From the NCBI RefSeq assembly GCF_014898175.1, contig NZ_CP062948.1:1798001-1862000 (forward strand): a DNA stretch of 64,000 nt. The letters are read 5' to 3'. This stretch comes from Bifidobacterium lemurum. GTDB taxonomy: Bacteria > Actinomycetota > Actinomycetes > Actinomycetales > Bifidobacteriaceae. Made by a program: the position numbers and the translations under genes. The notes below the pieces were generated by a model. It made no database searches and was not told where the DNA came from. It saw only the letters and a list, made by a program, of their open reading frames with translations. Of the stretch, positions 35,400 through 43,966 are shown piece after piece; position 1 is the first letter of the stretch, and each line of letters starts with the position of its first letter.

Positions 35400-36302
35400 A
35401 TGAGCCTCGTCATCACCAATCTGAGCAAAACATTCGACGGCGTGCCGGCGCTCGACCGCGTGAGCCTGGTGCTCAACGACGGCGTGATCTACGGGCTGTT
35501 CGGCCGCAACGGCGCGGGCAAATCCACGCTGATGGCCACCATCGCCAACCGGATCGTGCCCAGCGGCGGCGGCATCACCCTGGACGGCGCCAACGCGCTG
35601 GACAACGAGCGTGCGCAGGGGCGCGTCTATCTGGTCAATGAGACGCTGCCGTTCCTCATGGCCCATTCGCTCAAGTCGTTCTTCCGCAATGAAGAGCGGT
35701 TCTACGGTGGCTTCGACTGGACACTGGCCACACGCATGCTGGTCGCGTTCGACATCGACCCCGCCTCGAAATACGGTGGCCTCTCGCTCGGCTCGCGCAT
35801 GATCGTGCGTTTGGTCGCCGCGTTATGCGTGCCCGTCGACGTGCTGCTGCTCGACGAGCCGGTGCTCGGCCTCGACGCGGTCAACCGCGAGCTGTTCTAC
35901 CGGTTCCTGCTGGAGGCATACGCCGAACGTCCGCGCACCATCGTCATCTCCACGCATATCATCGACGAGATCGCGCATGTCATCGAACATGCGATCATCC
36001 TTGAAGAAGGTCAGGTGTTCGACGATTTCGCAATGGACCGCGTGGCGAGGCGCGCCGCCGAGCTCACCGGGCCCGCCGATGTGGTGGAGGCGTACGCGGC
36101 CGGCAACTGGCTGCTGGTGATGCGGCGGCAGTCGCTGGGAGCGATGGTCGCGCTGACGGTCAAAGGCGAGGTGGACGCCGCCGACCTGCCGGAGGGAGTC
36201 ACGGCGCGTCCGCTCGGATTGCAGGAGTATTGCGTCCATCTCACCTCCTCCTATGCCCAGGCGGCCGCCGAACGGAACCGTCGTGATGGAATCGAGGTCT
36301 GA
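35400..36302 (+). CDS. ABC transporter ATP-binding protein
   Basis: A 300-residue ATPase with Walker A GRNGAGKST and Walker B VDVLLLDEPVLGLD followed by STHIIDEIAHV. The signature motif is atypical: GGLSLGSRMIV stands where LSGGQ is expected, as in some YtrB/EcsA-like proteins. A C-terminal extension of about 80 residues follows. It forms a unit with the membrane protein at 36304. The context resembles bacitracin- or envelope-stress-linked ABC units; substrate is unknown. Confidence 0.85.
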   Translation: MSLVITNLSKTFDGVPALDRVSLVLNDGVIYGLFGRNGAGKSTLMATIANRIVPSGGGITLDGANALDNERAQGRVYLVNETLPFLMAHSLKSFFRNEERFYGGFDWTLATRMLVAFDIDPASKYGGLSLGSRMIVRLVAALCVPVDVLLLDEPVLGLDAVNRELFYRFLLEAYAERPRTIVISTHIIDEIAHVIEHAIILEEGQVFDDFAMDRVARRAAELTGPADVVEAYAAGNWLLVMRRQSLGAMVALTVKGEVDAADLPEGVTARPLGLQEYCVHLTSSYAQAAAERNRRDGIEV

Positions 36303-36303
36303 T

Positions 36304-37215
36304 ATGGTGCGTAAAACTTGGATGTTCAGTCGTCAATGGCGCGCGTCCCTGCACAAACACGGCTTGTTCGCGCTGGTGTTCGCCGCGGGCCTGCTGGCGG
36401 TGATCGCCTTCGACGCGATCGCATGGTGGCAGCGTTTGTCTTGGGACGAATCCTGGAGTACCGACGTGTTGGAGACGCAAGTCTTGGTCTGCCTGTTTCT
36501 GGCGGCCGCGGCATGGGCGGTGCTGGGCGTCGACCCGCTGCTCTGCCATGGCGTGTCCCGACGGACGATCGTTTGGGAGCAAAGCGTTGCGAACGCCGCA
36601 TTGGCGTTGTGCGCCACGGTTATGGTCTATGTGCCATGGGCGATTACGCGCGCGTTGCAGACCCCGTTGCAGTTGACGTTGGGTTCCGAGCGGTTCCTCT
36701 ACACGTATTCGCTGGCCATCGTGGAATCCCCGACTTCGGATGGTGGATTTCAAGGCGTCTCCGGTGAGGAGATGGTCGCGGGCGCGATTCCGCCGACCGG
36801 TCTGCCTGACGAATATGTGCCTCGTGTGCTGCCGCTCGGCATGCTGTTCGTGTTCCTCGCGGTGTTCGTTCTGATGCTGGGCGTCGCGATGGCGGGACAG
36901 CTGGCCGGTGCCGTATTGGCGAAGGCCAGATCCCACGGCGTCGTGTGGTTCGCGGTGGTCGTGTCCGCGATCGTCGCGGTCGCAGGGGGATTCCGGGAAT
37001 CCCTCATTCCGGGTCGGCCGCAGTGGCTGTGGGACGCTCTCAAAGGCGGCGTCGGACTGTCGCCGGACGACGACGCCTCGGTGTATGTGGACAAGCCGGT
37101 CGTATGGATTCCGTTGGCCTTGGTCGTGGTATTCGCGGCGCTGGTCGTATGGGTCACGTGGATGCTCACCAAGCGGCGCGAGGTCATGCCGGTTCCGAAA
37201 GGCGCGGTCGTCTGA
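36304..37215 (+). CDS. Membrane protein of the GntR-controlled ABC unit
   Basis: A 303-residue protein with about six hydrophobic segments, including LFALVFAAGLLAVIAFDAIA, VLVCLFLAAAAWAVLG and VLPLGMLFVFLAVFVLML. An external loop lies in the middle. It is not similar to classic ABC permeases by motif and is identified mainly by position, two bases after the ATPase gene. ATG 36304 is preferred over 36253, which lies inside the ATPase gene. Probably the transmembrane partner of the ATPase. Confidence 0.75.
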   Translation: MVRKTWMFSRQWRASLHKHGLFALVFAAGLLAVIAFDAIAWWQRLSWDESWSTDVLETQVLVCLFLAAAAWAVLGVDPLLCHGVSRRTIVWEQSVANAALALCATVMVYVPWAITRALQTPLQLTLGSERFLYTYSLAIVESPTSDGGFQGVSGEEMVAGAIPPTGLPDEYVPRVLPLGMLFVFLAVFVLMLGVAMAGQLAGAVLAKARSHGVVWFAVVVSAIVAVAGGFRESLIPGRPQWLWDALKGGVGLSPDDDASVYVDKPVVWIPLALVVVFAALVVWVTWMLTKRREVMPVPKGAVV

Positions 37216-37242
37216 GACGTCCCGGCATGTCCATTATGCGGA

Positions 37243-37270
37243 AAGGGGCGGCGCGCCGACGCCGCCCCTT
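37243..37270 (+). terminator. Terminator after the ABC unit
   Basis: AAGGGGCGGCG (37243-37253) pairs perfectly with CGCCGCCCCTT (37260-37270) across a 6-nt loop. T run is short. Confidence 0.7.
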
Positions 37271-37327
37271 ATGCTATGGTCATGAACCATGCAGTTCATC
37301 TCATGTTGTTGTCGCTGACCGACGCCC

Positions 37328-37447
37328 CTAGGCGAGCGGTTGACGACGCATAACTTGAGATAGAACCTTCTTCGCGGCGATCAGGCCGCGGTCCTCGTTT
37401 TCCTTCTCTTCCCGGAAAAATTCGACGCATAGCTTCGCGAGGAACAT
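37328..37447 (-). pseudogene. Short reverse-strand frame, possible gene remnant
   Basis: The frame reads MFLAKLCVEFFREEKENEDR and continues GLIAAKKVLSQVMRRQPLA to a stop, 39 residues, and stays open about 30 codons further upstream without a good start. The helix-like composition looks protein-like, but there is no ribosome-binding site or recognised family. It may be the tail of a decayed gene. Confidence 0.25.
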
Positions 37448-37618
37448 CACAACGAATACGCGTGGGTTCGTGGCATACGCCCGAACGCGAACGCAGATAC
37501 CGCAACGGTTCTTCTCAACGGTTCAACTGCCGAGCACTGTTCACCTGGAGACGTCGGTCATACACCAGAACACCAGTCACCATCCCGAACAGTCAGCCCA
37601 GCAGAAGGAACCCCAGCC

Positions 37619-38641
37619 ATGACCATCGCCGACTCCACCGCCGACCTGATCGGCAACACCCCACTCGTCAAGCTTCGCCACCTGCCCCAAGCGGCCGGCG
37701 TCAAGGCCACCATCGTCGTCAAAATCGAATACATGAATCCGGGCGGCTCCTCGAAGGACCGCATCGCCGAACGCATCATCGACGCGGCCGAACGCTCCGG
37801 ACAACTCAAGCCCGGCGGCGTGATCGTCGAACCCACCTCGGGCAACACCGGCGTGGGGCTGGCCATGGTGGCCCAGCAGCGCGGCTACCGCGCGATCTTC
37901 GTCGTGCAAGACAAAGTCAGCGAATCGAAGCGCGCGGTGCTGCGCGCCTATGGAGCCGAGGTCGTCGTGGCCCCCACCGATGTGGAGCCGGATGATCCGC
38001 GCTCCTACTACCGCGTCTCCGACCGTCTCGCCGCCGCCATCCCCGGCGCGTTCAAACCCAACCAGTACGACAATCCCAACGGTCCGGCCAGCCACTACGC
38101 CACCACCGGTCCGGAGATCTGGCGGGCCAGCGAAGGCAAGGTCACACATTTCGTGGCCGGCATCGGCACCGGCGGCACCATCTCCGGCACCGGCCGCTAC
38201 CTCAAGGAGGCGTCGAACGGCGCGGTGAAGGTGATCGGCGCCGATCCGGAAGGCTCCATCTACTCCAATCCCGACGATGTGCACCAGTACAAAATCGAAG
38301 GCGTGGGCGAGGATTTCTACCCCAAGGCCTTCGACCGAAACATCACCGACAGCATCGTGCAGATCGGCGACGCCGAGGCCTTCGAGACGACCCGGCGTCT
38401 CGCCGCCGAGGAGGGACTGCTGGTCGGCGGATCGTCCGGCATGGCCGTGGCCGCCGCCATCAAGTACGCGCGAGACAACGACCTCGACGAGAGCCAGACC
38501 GTCGTGGTGCTCGCGCCCGACTCCGGCCGCAGCTACCTCGACAAGATCTTCAACGACGAATGGATGCGCGCCAACGGCTTCGCCGACGTGGTGGAACGCA
38601 CCACCCGCCCCTCGATCGCCGAGCGGTATCTGGCGAATTAA
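37619..38641 (+). CDS. cysK: Cysteine synthase / cystathionine beta-synthase type PLP enzyme
   Basis: PLP enzyme of fold type II. The Schiff-base lysine is Lys47 in NPGGSSKDRI, the substrate loop is EPTSGNTGVGLA and the phosphate cradle GIGTGGTISGTGRYL. At 340 residues it has the catalytic core without the CBS-domain pair of longer cystathionine beta-synthases. The SSKDR context and the LDESQ-VVVLAPDSGRSYLDKIFND tail are closer to cystathionine beta-synthase than to enteric CysK. With metB next door, either cysteine synthesis or homocysteine-to-cystathionine conversion is plausible; the symbol is the conventional one. Confidence 0.85.
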   Translation: MTIADSTADLIGNTPLVKLRHLPQAAGVKATIVVKIEYMNPGGSSKDRIAERIIDAAERSGQLKPGGVIVEPTSGNTGVGLAMVAQQRGYRAIFVVQDKVSESKRAVLRAYGAEVVVAPTDVEPDDPRSYYRVSDRLAAAIPGAFKPNQYDNPNGPASHYATTGPEIWRASEGKVTHFVAGIGTGGTISGTGRYLKEASNGAVKVIGADPEGSIYSNPDDVHQYKIEGVGEDFYPKAFDRNITDSIVQIGDAEAFETTRRLAAEEGLLVGGSSGMAVAAAIKYARDNDLDESQTVVVLAPDSGRSYLDKIFNDEWMRANGFADVVERTTRPSIAERYLAN

Positions 38642-38682
38642 GGGAATGCCAACGATGTTCGTATCGTCACAACACGCGTTTT

Positions 38683-38810
38683 CGAGTTTGGTGTGGCCGT
38701 GTACGGGCGGTCGGTATGAGCGGAGAAACGGAACCGCGGAATTCCGCCGGTCTCTCGTTTGAGAAAACGTCGGCAACGCTCAGGATCGCGATTTGCGCAC
38801 ACCAAACTCG
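38683..38810. repeat. Inverted repeat with AACGCGTTT flanks between cysK and metB
   Basis: CGAGTTTGGTGTG (38683-38695) and CACACCAAACTCG (38798-38810) are perfect 13-bp arms around 102 nt. AACGCGTTT lies just outside each arm (about 38674 and 38825). The core contains GGAACCGCGGAATTCCGC. Confidence 0.75.
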
Positions 38811-38920
38811 ATTGACGCCCCAAACGCGTTTCGTCGACAAGCCAAGACCGTTCAAAAACAACACATAGCCAGCGAAAACACGCACAATAGAGAACATTTC
38901 AGCGTAAAGGAACCAAGCAT

Positions 38921-40105
38921 ATGACCACCGCAACCTTCGACTTCGCCGATTCCGCCGCCTTCGCCACCGCCACGCGCGCCATCCACGCCGGTCAGGAGCC
39001 TGATCCGGCCACCGGTGCCGTGGTGACGCCGATCTATATGACCTCCACCTATAAGCAGGATGCCGTCGGCGCGCCGCGCAACGGCTACGATTACAGCCGT
39101 TCCGTGAATCCGACCCGCGACTCCTTCGACGCGCAGCTCGCCGCCGTGGAGGGCGCGCGCTACGCATTGAGCTTCTCGTCCGGCCTGGCCGCCATCGACG
39201 TGTTGCTGCGCTCCACATTGCGCCCCGGCGACAACATCCTGCTCGGCAACGACGTGTACGGCGGCACCTACCGTCTGCTTGCCAAAGTGTTCGTGCCGTG
39301 GGGGATCGGCCTCGACGTGGTGGACGTGACCGACACGGCCGCGGTGGCCGCCGCGATGGAGGCCAAGGAGTACCGCTACCTGTGGGTGGAGACGCCGAGC
39401 AATCCGCTGCTCAACATCACCGACATCGCCGCGGTCTCCGCCGTCGCGCACGAGCATGGCGTCAAGGTCGCGGTCGACAACACCTTCGCCTCGCCCGCCC
39501 TGCAACATCCGCTTGAGGACGGCGCCGACGTGGTGGTGTATTCGACCACCAAATACATCGGCGGCCACTCCGACGTGGTCGGCGGCGCGGTGGCGCTCAA
39601 CGACGAGGAGACGCGCGAAAAGATCGCCTTCCTGCAGAACGCCGCCGGTGCGGTGCCCTCGCCTTTCGACTCCTGGCTCGACATCCGCGGGCTCAAAACC
39701 CTCGACCTGCGCGTGCGGCGGCATAGCGAGAACGCGTTGGCGATCGCGCGCTGGCTGGAGGGGCGGCCCGAGATCGAACGCGTCTGGTATCCGGGCTTGG
39801 AATCGCATCCGGGGCATGAGGTCGCCGCGCGCCAGATGCACGGCGGATTCGGCGGCATGATCTCCGTGCAGGTCAAGGGCGGGCTTGAGGCGGCGAAACG
39901 CTTCGCCGAAGCTACAAGGATCTTTACGCTGGCCGAATCGCTGGGAGGTGTGGAAAGCCTGATCGAGCATCCGGGCGCCATGACCCACGCCTCGGTGTCC
40001 GGCACCACGCTTGAAGTGCCGGAGAATCTGGTGCGTCTGTCCGTCGGCATCGAAGGCGTCGATGATCTCATCGCCGATCTGGAGCAGGCATTGCGCGTGC
40101 TGTGA
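38921..40105 (+). CDS. metB: Cystathionine gamma-synthase
   Basis: PLP enzyme of the Cys/Met metabolism family. It joins cysteine and an acylated homoserine into cystathionine. The PLP lysine is Lys211 in STTKYIGGHSDVVGG, the phosphate-binding stretch is SFSSGLAAID, and ETPSNPLLNITDI and the C-terminal LSVGIEGVDDLIADLEQAL are family marks. A cystathionine gamma-lyase function cannot be ruled out from sequence. It lies 279 bases after cysK, separated by an inverted repeat, so it may be separately transcribed. Confidence 0.88.
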   Translation: MTTATFDFADSAAFATATRAIHAGQEPDPATGAVVTPIYMTSTYKQDAVGAPRNGYDYSRSVNPTRDSFDAQLAAVEGARYALSFSSGLAAIDVLLRSTLRPGDNILLGNDVYGGTYRLLAKVFVPWGIGLDVVDVTDTAAVAAAMEAKEYRYLWVETPSNPLLNITDIAAVSAVAHEHGVKVAVDNTFASPALQHPLEDGADVVVYSTTKYIGGHSDVVGGAVALNDEETREKIAFLQNAAGAVPSPFDSWLDIRGLKTLDLRVRRHSENALAIARWLEGRPEIERVWYPGLESHPGHEVAARQMHGGFGGMISVQVKGGLEAAKRFAEATRIFTLAESLGGVESLIEHPGAMTHASVSGTTLEVPENLVRLSVGIEGVDDLIADLEQALRVL

Positions 40106-40117
40106 GGCGCATGCAAG

Positions 40118-40153
40118 ATGCCGCCCGCCGATAGGGGAGTCGGCGGGCGGCAT
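40118..40153. terminator. Hairpin terminator between metB and the exporter
   Basis: ATGCCGCCCGCCGA (40118-40131) pairs perfectly with TCGGCGGGCGGCAT (40140-40153) over an 8-nt loop. It lies between converging genes. Confidence 0.65.
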
Positions 40154-40218
40154 ATGCGGTTGTGGAGGGCGGCCGCGCGGTCGCCGGTCGGGGCGGCGCG
40201 GCCGTGGCCTCATGAGGT

Positions 40219-40316
40219 TGTGATTCCGCTGTGCGTGGGGAGTGCGGTGGAATCACAGTGAGGGTCAGTGGAATCACAGCGGTATCACTGTGACATCACT
40301 GTGGCATCACAGCGGC
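40219..40316. repeat. Cluster of GGAATCACAG / ATCACTGTG motifs
   Basis: TGTGATTCCGCTGTG, GGAATCACAGTG, GGAATCACAGCGG, TATCACTGTG, CATCACTGTGG and CATCACAGCGG follow each other within 100 bases. The last copy contains the exporter permease stop codon (40307-40309). Confidence 0.7.
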
Positions 40317-41866
40317 AGGTCCTTCTTGCAGAAGATCGCGCAGCCGGCGGCGTAGAGCGTCACGGCGATGCCCGCCAGCGCGCACAATCCCGGCGCGAAG
40401 TTGTCCATCGCCACGATCTTCTCCGTGTCGAACAGGGTGTTGATCGTGAAGTACTTGAGGTTCTCCAGCGACTCACCCATCTGCGTGATCACCTCGATCA
40501 GGAAGAAGGCGAACGGCAGGCCGCCGCCCAACGCCATCGCCGTCTTCGAACGGTTGAACACGCAGCTGGCGAAGAAGCCGATGGCGGAGATCGCCAGCAA
40601 CAGCAGGAAGCAGCCGAAGTTCAGCCAAGCGTAGGCCTCGTTGTCGAAGCTGATGCCGTTATCCTCGGACAAGGCGGCGCTGGCCATCGACTGGTTGATG
40701 AGTGTGGTGAGCTGCTCGGCGGGCACGCCGGTCGCGGCGCTGGCCGCGTCCAGGGCCTTCTGGTCCTTCATCAGGATCAGATTGTCGCTTAAGGTGGCGG
40801 TGTTGGTGTCGAGCGCCTCGGCGGAGGCCATCAACGCAACCTGCATGATGTCGGACGGTTCGGTCAGGGTGAGCGTCGTCGCGTCGGTGAGGGCCGCGGC
40901 TTCGGCGCCGGTCGCGGCGATTGCGTCATCTGAGGACGAGGAGGAATCGGCGTTGGCGGTGCTGTCGGCCGCGGCTTCGGCATCGGCCGCCTCATCCGCG
41001 GACGCGTCCTGCTCGTCGACGATCTGCTGGATGTAGTCGCGGTATTCGATCAGCGTCATGCCCTTTGGCTCCGCACCCGCCTTCAGCGCGTCGTCGTCAT
41101 CGAGCATCAGCGAAGGATCGGCCTCCAGCTCCTCCTTGGTGATCTCGATCTCGTCGTTGTCCGGGCGGTCGTCGCCGGTCACGTCCTTGTACTGGTCGAA
41201 GCGGTTCTTGGTGAGCTCCTTGGCGGCGGCCTTATAGGCGTTGTCGTCCATCTTCATATCGAGGTACGCCAGATAGGAGTCCTCGTCCAGATCGCGCGCG
41301 TCGGCGCCCACCGACAGCGCCTCGGCGTCGTCCTTGATGACGTACAGATGCGTGCGCACGTAATCCTCGTCCTTGTTCATGGATTTGGCCGCCACGGACA
41401 CGTCGTCGGTGATCGCGGTATCGGACACGGCGCCCCAGCGCAGCTCCGTGATGGCGTAGCCCGAACCGGCGATCACGCCCATCATCAGCGCGAGCGAGAC
41501 GATGAGATACGTCATTTTGGTGATGACCACGCTGCTGCGGCGGATCGGCGTGGACAGCGTGTAGGCCATCGAGCCGGAGTCCACCTCCTCCACGACCAGG
41601 CTGTTAGAGGTGAGGTACACGAACACGAGCCCGAGCAGCACGGCGATCATCGAATAGTACGTCTCCAGCGTGCCGAGCAGCGATCCGAGATTCTCGGTCA
41701 CGCCGGACAGCGCGGTGCCCTCGGCGGCGCTGGCGATGGCCGAGAACGCGGTCGGGTCGAAGGTGCAGATGATCAGCGCCAGGAACGCCACGGCCGCGGC
41801 GGTGAACACCGCCCACATCTTGCCGTTGCTTTTCAGGCATTGTTTGAGGATCGACTTGTTGATCAT
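40307..41866 (-). CDS. ABC exporter permease with a large inserted domain
   Basis: A 519-residue ABC-2-type membrane protein. N-terminal segments (MWAVFTAAAVAFLALIICTF and the pair around YSMIAVLLGLVFVYLTSNSL) and C-terminal segments (LNFGCFLLLLAISAIGFFAS onward) bracket an insertion of about 270 residues, roughly 150-415. The insertion is acidic and Ala/Asp/Ser-rich (DADAEAAADS-type runs) and should face outside. It is transcribed after two ATPase genes. A drug, lipid or peptide exporter is the general expectation; the inserted domain is not recognised. Confidence 0.82.
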   Translation of the reverse strand: MINKSILKQCLKSNGKMWAVFTAAAVAFLALIICTFDPTAFSAIASAAEGTALSGVTENLGSLLGTLETYYSMIAVLLGLVFVYLTSNSLVVEEVDSGSMAYTLSTPIRRSSVVITKMTYLIVSLALMMGVIAGSGYAITELRWGAVSDTAITDDVSVAAKSMNKDEDYVRTHLYVIKDDAEALSVGADARDLDEDSYLAYLDMKMDDNAYKAAAKELTKNRFDQYKDVTGDDRPDNDEIEITKEELEADPSLMLDDDDALKAGAEPKGMTLIEYRDYIQQIVDEQDASADEAADAEAAADSTANADSSSSSDDAIAATGAEAAALTDATTLTLTEPSDIMQVALMASAEALDTNTATLSDNLILMKDQKALDAASAATGVPAEQLTTLINQSMASAALSEDNGISFDNEAYAWLNFGCFLLLLAISAIGFFASCVFNRSKTAMALGGGLPFAFFLIEVITQMGESLENLKYFTINTLFDTEKIVAMDNFAPGLCALAGIAVTLYAAGCAIFCKKDLPL

Positions 41867-41906
41867 GATGGGATTGGTCTCCTTGAAACTATGGGTGGAA
41901 GGTGGG

Positions 41907-42854
41907 TTACCGGAGTGCGTCGGTCGTGTCGGTGCCGTCGGCGTCGTCGGCCTTGCCGGCCTCCTCGGCCTCGAACACGGTGAGGACGTATTCCTCCAGC
42001 GAATGCTTGATCTCCTTGAACCAGAGCACGTCGAACTCCATCAGCGCGTTCAGCAGCAGGGCGATGTCGCCGTCGTCGACGCCGAAGGTGATCTGCAGCC
42101 GTTCGGGGCGCTCCTCGGCCAGTTCGAATCCAAGGGCGCGGGCCCTCTCGTATTCCTCGCGCGTGGCGAATTCGACGCGGAACTCCTTGTGATGGTTGTG
42201 GCGGATCTCGTTGACGTCCTTCACGTCGGCGATATGGCCGTCCTTGATCAGCGCCACGCGGTCGCAGCTGCGTTCCATCTCGCCGAAGATATGGCTGGAC
42301 ATGAACACCGTGCAACCCGCCTTGAGCCGCTCGTCGAGCAGTTCGAGGAAGCGGTCGCGCATCAGCGGGTCGAGTCCGGTGGTGGGCTCGTCCATGATGA
42401 GGATGTCCGGCTTGGCCATGAACGCGGCGGCCAGCGCGGTCTTCTGCTTCATGCCCTTGCTCATCGCCTTGAGCCCGGCCGTGGGGTCGAGCTGCAGGGC
42501 GTCGCACACATAGTCGCGGTAGGCCCGGTCGTGCGTGCGGGCGCGCTCCATCTGCAGGTCGAGGAAGTCGTTGCCGGTTCCCACGGCGGGGAAGGCGATC
42601 TCGCCGGGAACGTAGCCGACCGACCGTTTGATCTCGCAGGCGTCACGCCAGCAGTCGCGTCCGCGGATGGCCGCCGTGCCGGAGTCGGGTTTCAAAAAGC
42701 CCATGAGATGGCGGATGGTGGTGGTTTTGCCCGCGCCGTTGATGCCGGCGAATCCGAAGCATTCGCCGTCTTGCACGTCCAGCGACACGTCGAAGACGCC
42801 GCGGCCCGCGCCGTAGTCGTGGGTGAGGTTTCGGATCTCAATGCACGAGGCCAT
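41907..42854 (-). CDS. ABC exporter ATP-binding protein (second ATPase)
   Basis: A 315-residue ATPase: Walker A GINGAGKTT, Walker B ILIMDEPTTGLDPL, with SSHIFGEMERSCDR after the H-loop. The signature region reads MSKGMKQKTALAAAF, the LSxGxxQ variant of drug-export ATPases. The start at 42854 overlaps the preceding ATPase by 17 bases, so the two are co-translated. The C-terminal 80 residues form the small domain typical of exporter ATPases. Confidence 0.9.
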   Translation of the reverse strand: MASCIEIRNLTHDYGAGRGVFDVSLDVQDGECFGFAGINGAGKTTTIRHLMGFLKPDSGTAAIRGRDCWRDACEIKRSVGYVPGEIAFPAVGTGNDFLDLQMERARTHDRAYRDYVCDALQLDPTAGLKAMSKGMKQKTALAAAFMAKPDILIMDEPTTGLDPLMRDRFLELLDERLKAGCTVFMSSHIFGEMERSCDRVALIKDGHIADVKDVNEIRHNHHKEFRVEFATREEYERARALGFELAEERPERLQITFGVDDGDIALLLNALMEFDVLWFKEIKHSLEEYVLTVFEAEEAGKADDADGTDTTDALR

Positions 42855-43779
42855 GAGCCATGCCCTCCTTTCCTTCCTCGACGGATTTCTTGCGGTCGTA
42901 GAACGCCATGAAATAGTCCTCCAATGTGAATTTGACCTCGGTGAGGAACACGAGTTGGCGGCGGCCCATCTGGGCGAAGAACTCGCGGTCGCGGTCATCG
43001 GTGAAGCGCACGCGCACCTGCCGGCGTTCGGGGCGCGCGGAATCGACGGTGAGGGTCGTCTCGGCGAGGAAGCGCTCGTATTCCTCGTCGGTGGTGAACT
43101 CCGCCTCGAACACCTTCTCGTCGTTGTGCCGCAGCTCGTCGGCCACCACGGTGGAGACCAGATGGCCGTCCTTGATGATGGCGATGCGGTCGCAGGTGGC
43201 GTCGACCTCGGAGAAGATGTGGCTGGAGAGCAGGATGGTTTTGCCCCGGCGTTTCTCGTCGGCCACGAATTCGATGAACCGCTCCTGCATGATCGGGTCG
43301 AGTCCGCTGGTGGGCTCGTCGAGCACCAGCACGTCCGGGTCGTGCATGAAGGCCGCGACGATGGCGAGTTTGCGCTTCTGGCCCAGGCTCATGCGTGCGA
43401 TCTCGCCGTTTGGGTTCACCCGGAAGCGTTCGATGAGCTCGTCGGTGCGCGCGCGGTCGGGCACATGGCGCAGCTCGGCCATATAGTCGATGAACTGCGT
43501 GCCGGTCATGCCCGAGGGGAACTCCAATTCGCCCGGCAGATAGCCGAGCGAGCGTTTGATGGTCGCCGCCTCGCGCCAACTGTCCCGTCCCTGCACCCGG
43601 ATGGTGCCCTCCTGCGGTTTCGAGAAGCCCATGATATGCCGGATGGTGGTGGTTTTGCCCGCGCCGTTGGGGCCGAGGAATCCGAACACCTCGCCCTGTT
43701 CGACGGCGAACGAGACGTCGAACACGCCACGGTTGAACCCGTAGTCCTTGGTGAGATGACTCACTTCGATGATGTCCAC
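42838..43779 (-). CDS. ABC exporter ATP-binding protein (first ATPase)
   Basis: A 313-residue ATPase closely similar to its neighbour, with Walker A GPNGAGKTT, signature MSLGQKRKLAIVAAF and Walker B VLVLDEPTSGLDPI. Two ATPase genes for one permease suggests a heterodimeric nucleotide-binding pair. It is the first gene of the exporter operon, divergent from the TetR gene, with a repeat pair in the shared promoter region. Confidence 0.92.
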   Translation of the reverse strand: MDIIEVSHLTKDYGFNRGVFDVSFAVEQGEVFGFLGPNGAGKTTTIRHIMGFSKPQEGTIRVQGRDSWREAATIKRSLGYLPGELEFPSGMTGTQFIDYMAELRHVPDRARTDELIERFRVNPNGEIARMSLGQKRKLAIVAAFMHDPDVLVLDEPTSGLDPIMQERFIEFVADEKRRGKTILLSSHIFSEVDATCDRIAIIKDGHLVSTVVADELRHNDEKVFEAEFTTDEEYERFLAETTLTVDSARPERRQVRVRFTDDRDREFFAQMGRRQLVFLTEVKFTLEDYFMAFYDRKKSVEEGKEGMAHGLVH

Positions 43780-43816
43780 GAAACGCTTGCCTCCTTTTGT
43801 CTAGTTGACGACGATT

Positions 43817-43848
43817 GATTGATAATCGACGTAAGATTGATAATCAAC
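43817..43848. promoter_or_regulatory. Direct-repeat operator between exporter and TetR gene
   Basis: GATTGATAATCGAC (43817) and GATTGATAATCAAC (43835) are 18 bases apart in the divergent promoter region, 38 bases upstream of the exporter start. They are candidate TetR sites. Confidence 0.55.
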
Positions 43849-43966
43849 ACTTGTCGATGAACGAGAGTACAAATGAAGGCATGAGGACTGCAATACGCAA
43901 CATGCGTCAGTTGTGGACTAAACGACATAGCAAGAAAACTGTCGAGTAACCGTCGAAGGAGCGAGT

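Larger units (their letters stand above)
37216..37618. other. Gene-poor gap between the ABC unit and cysK
   Basis: It holds a terminator (37243-37270), a possible short reverse-strand frame (37328-37447) and the cysK leader. No riboswitch fold could be recognised by eye in the leader. Confidence 0.5.
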
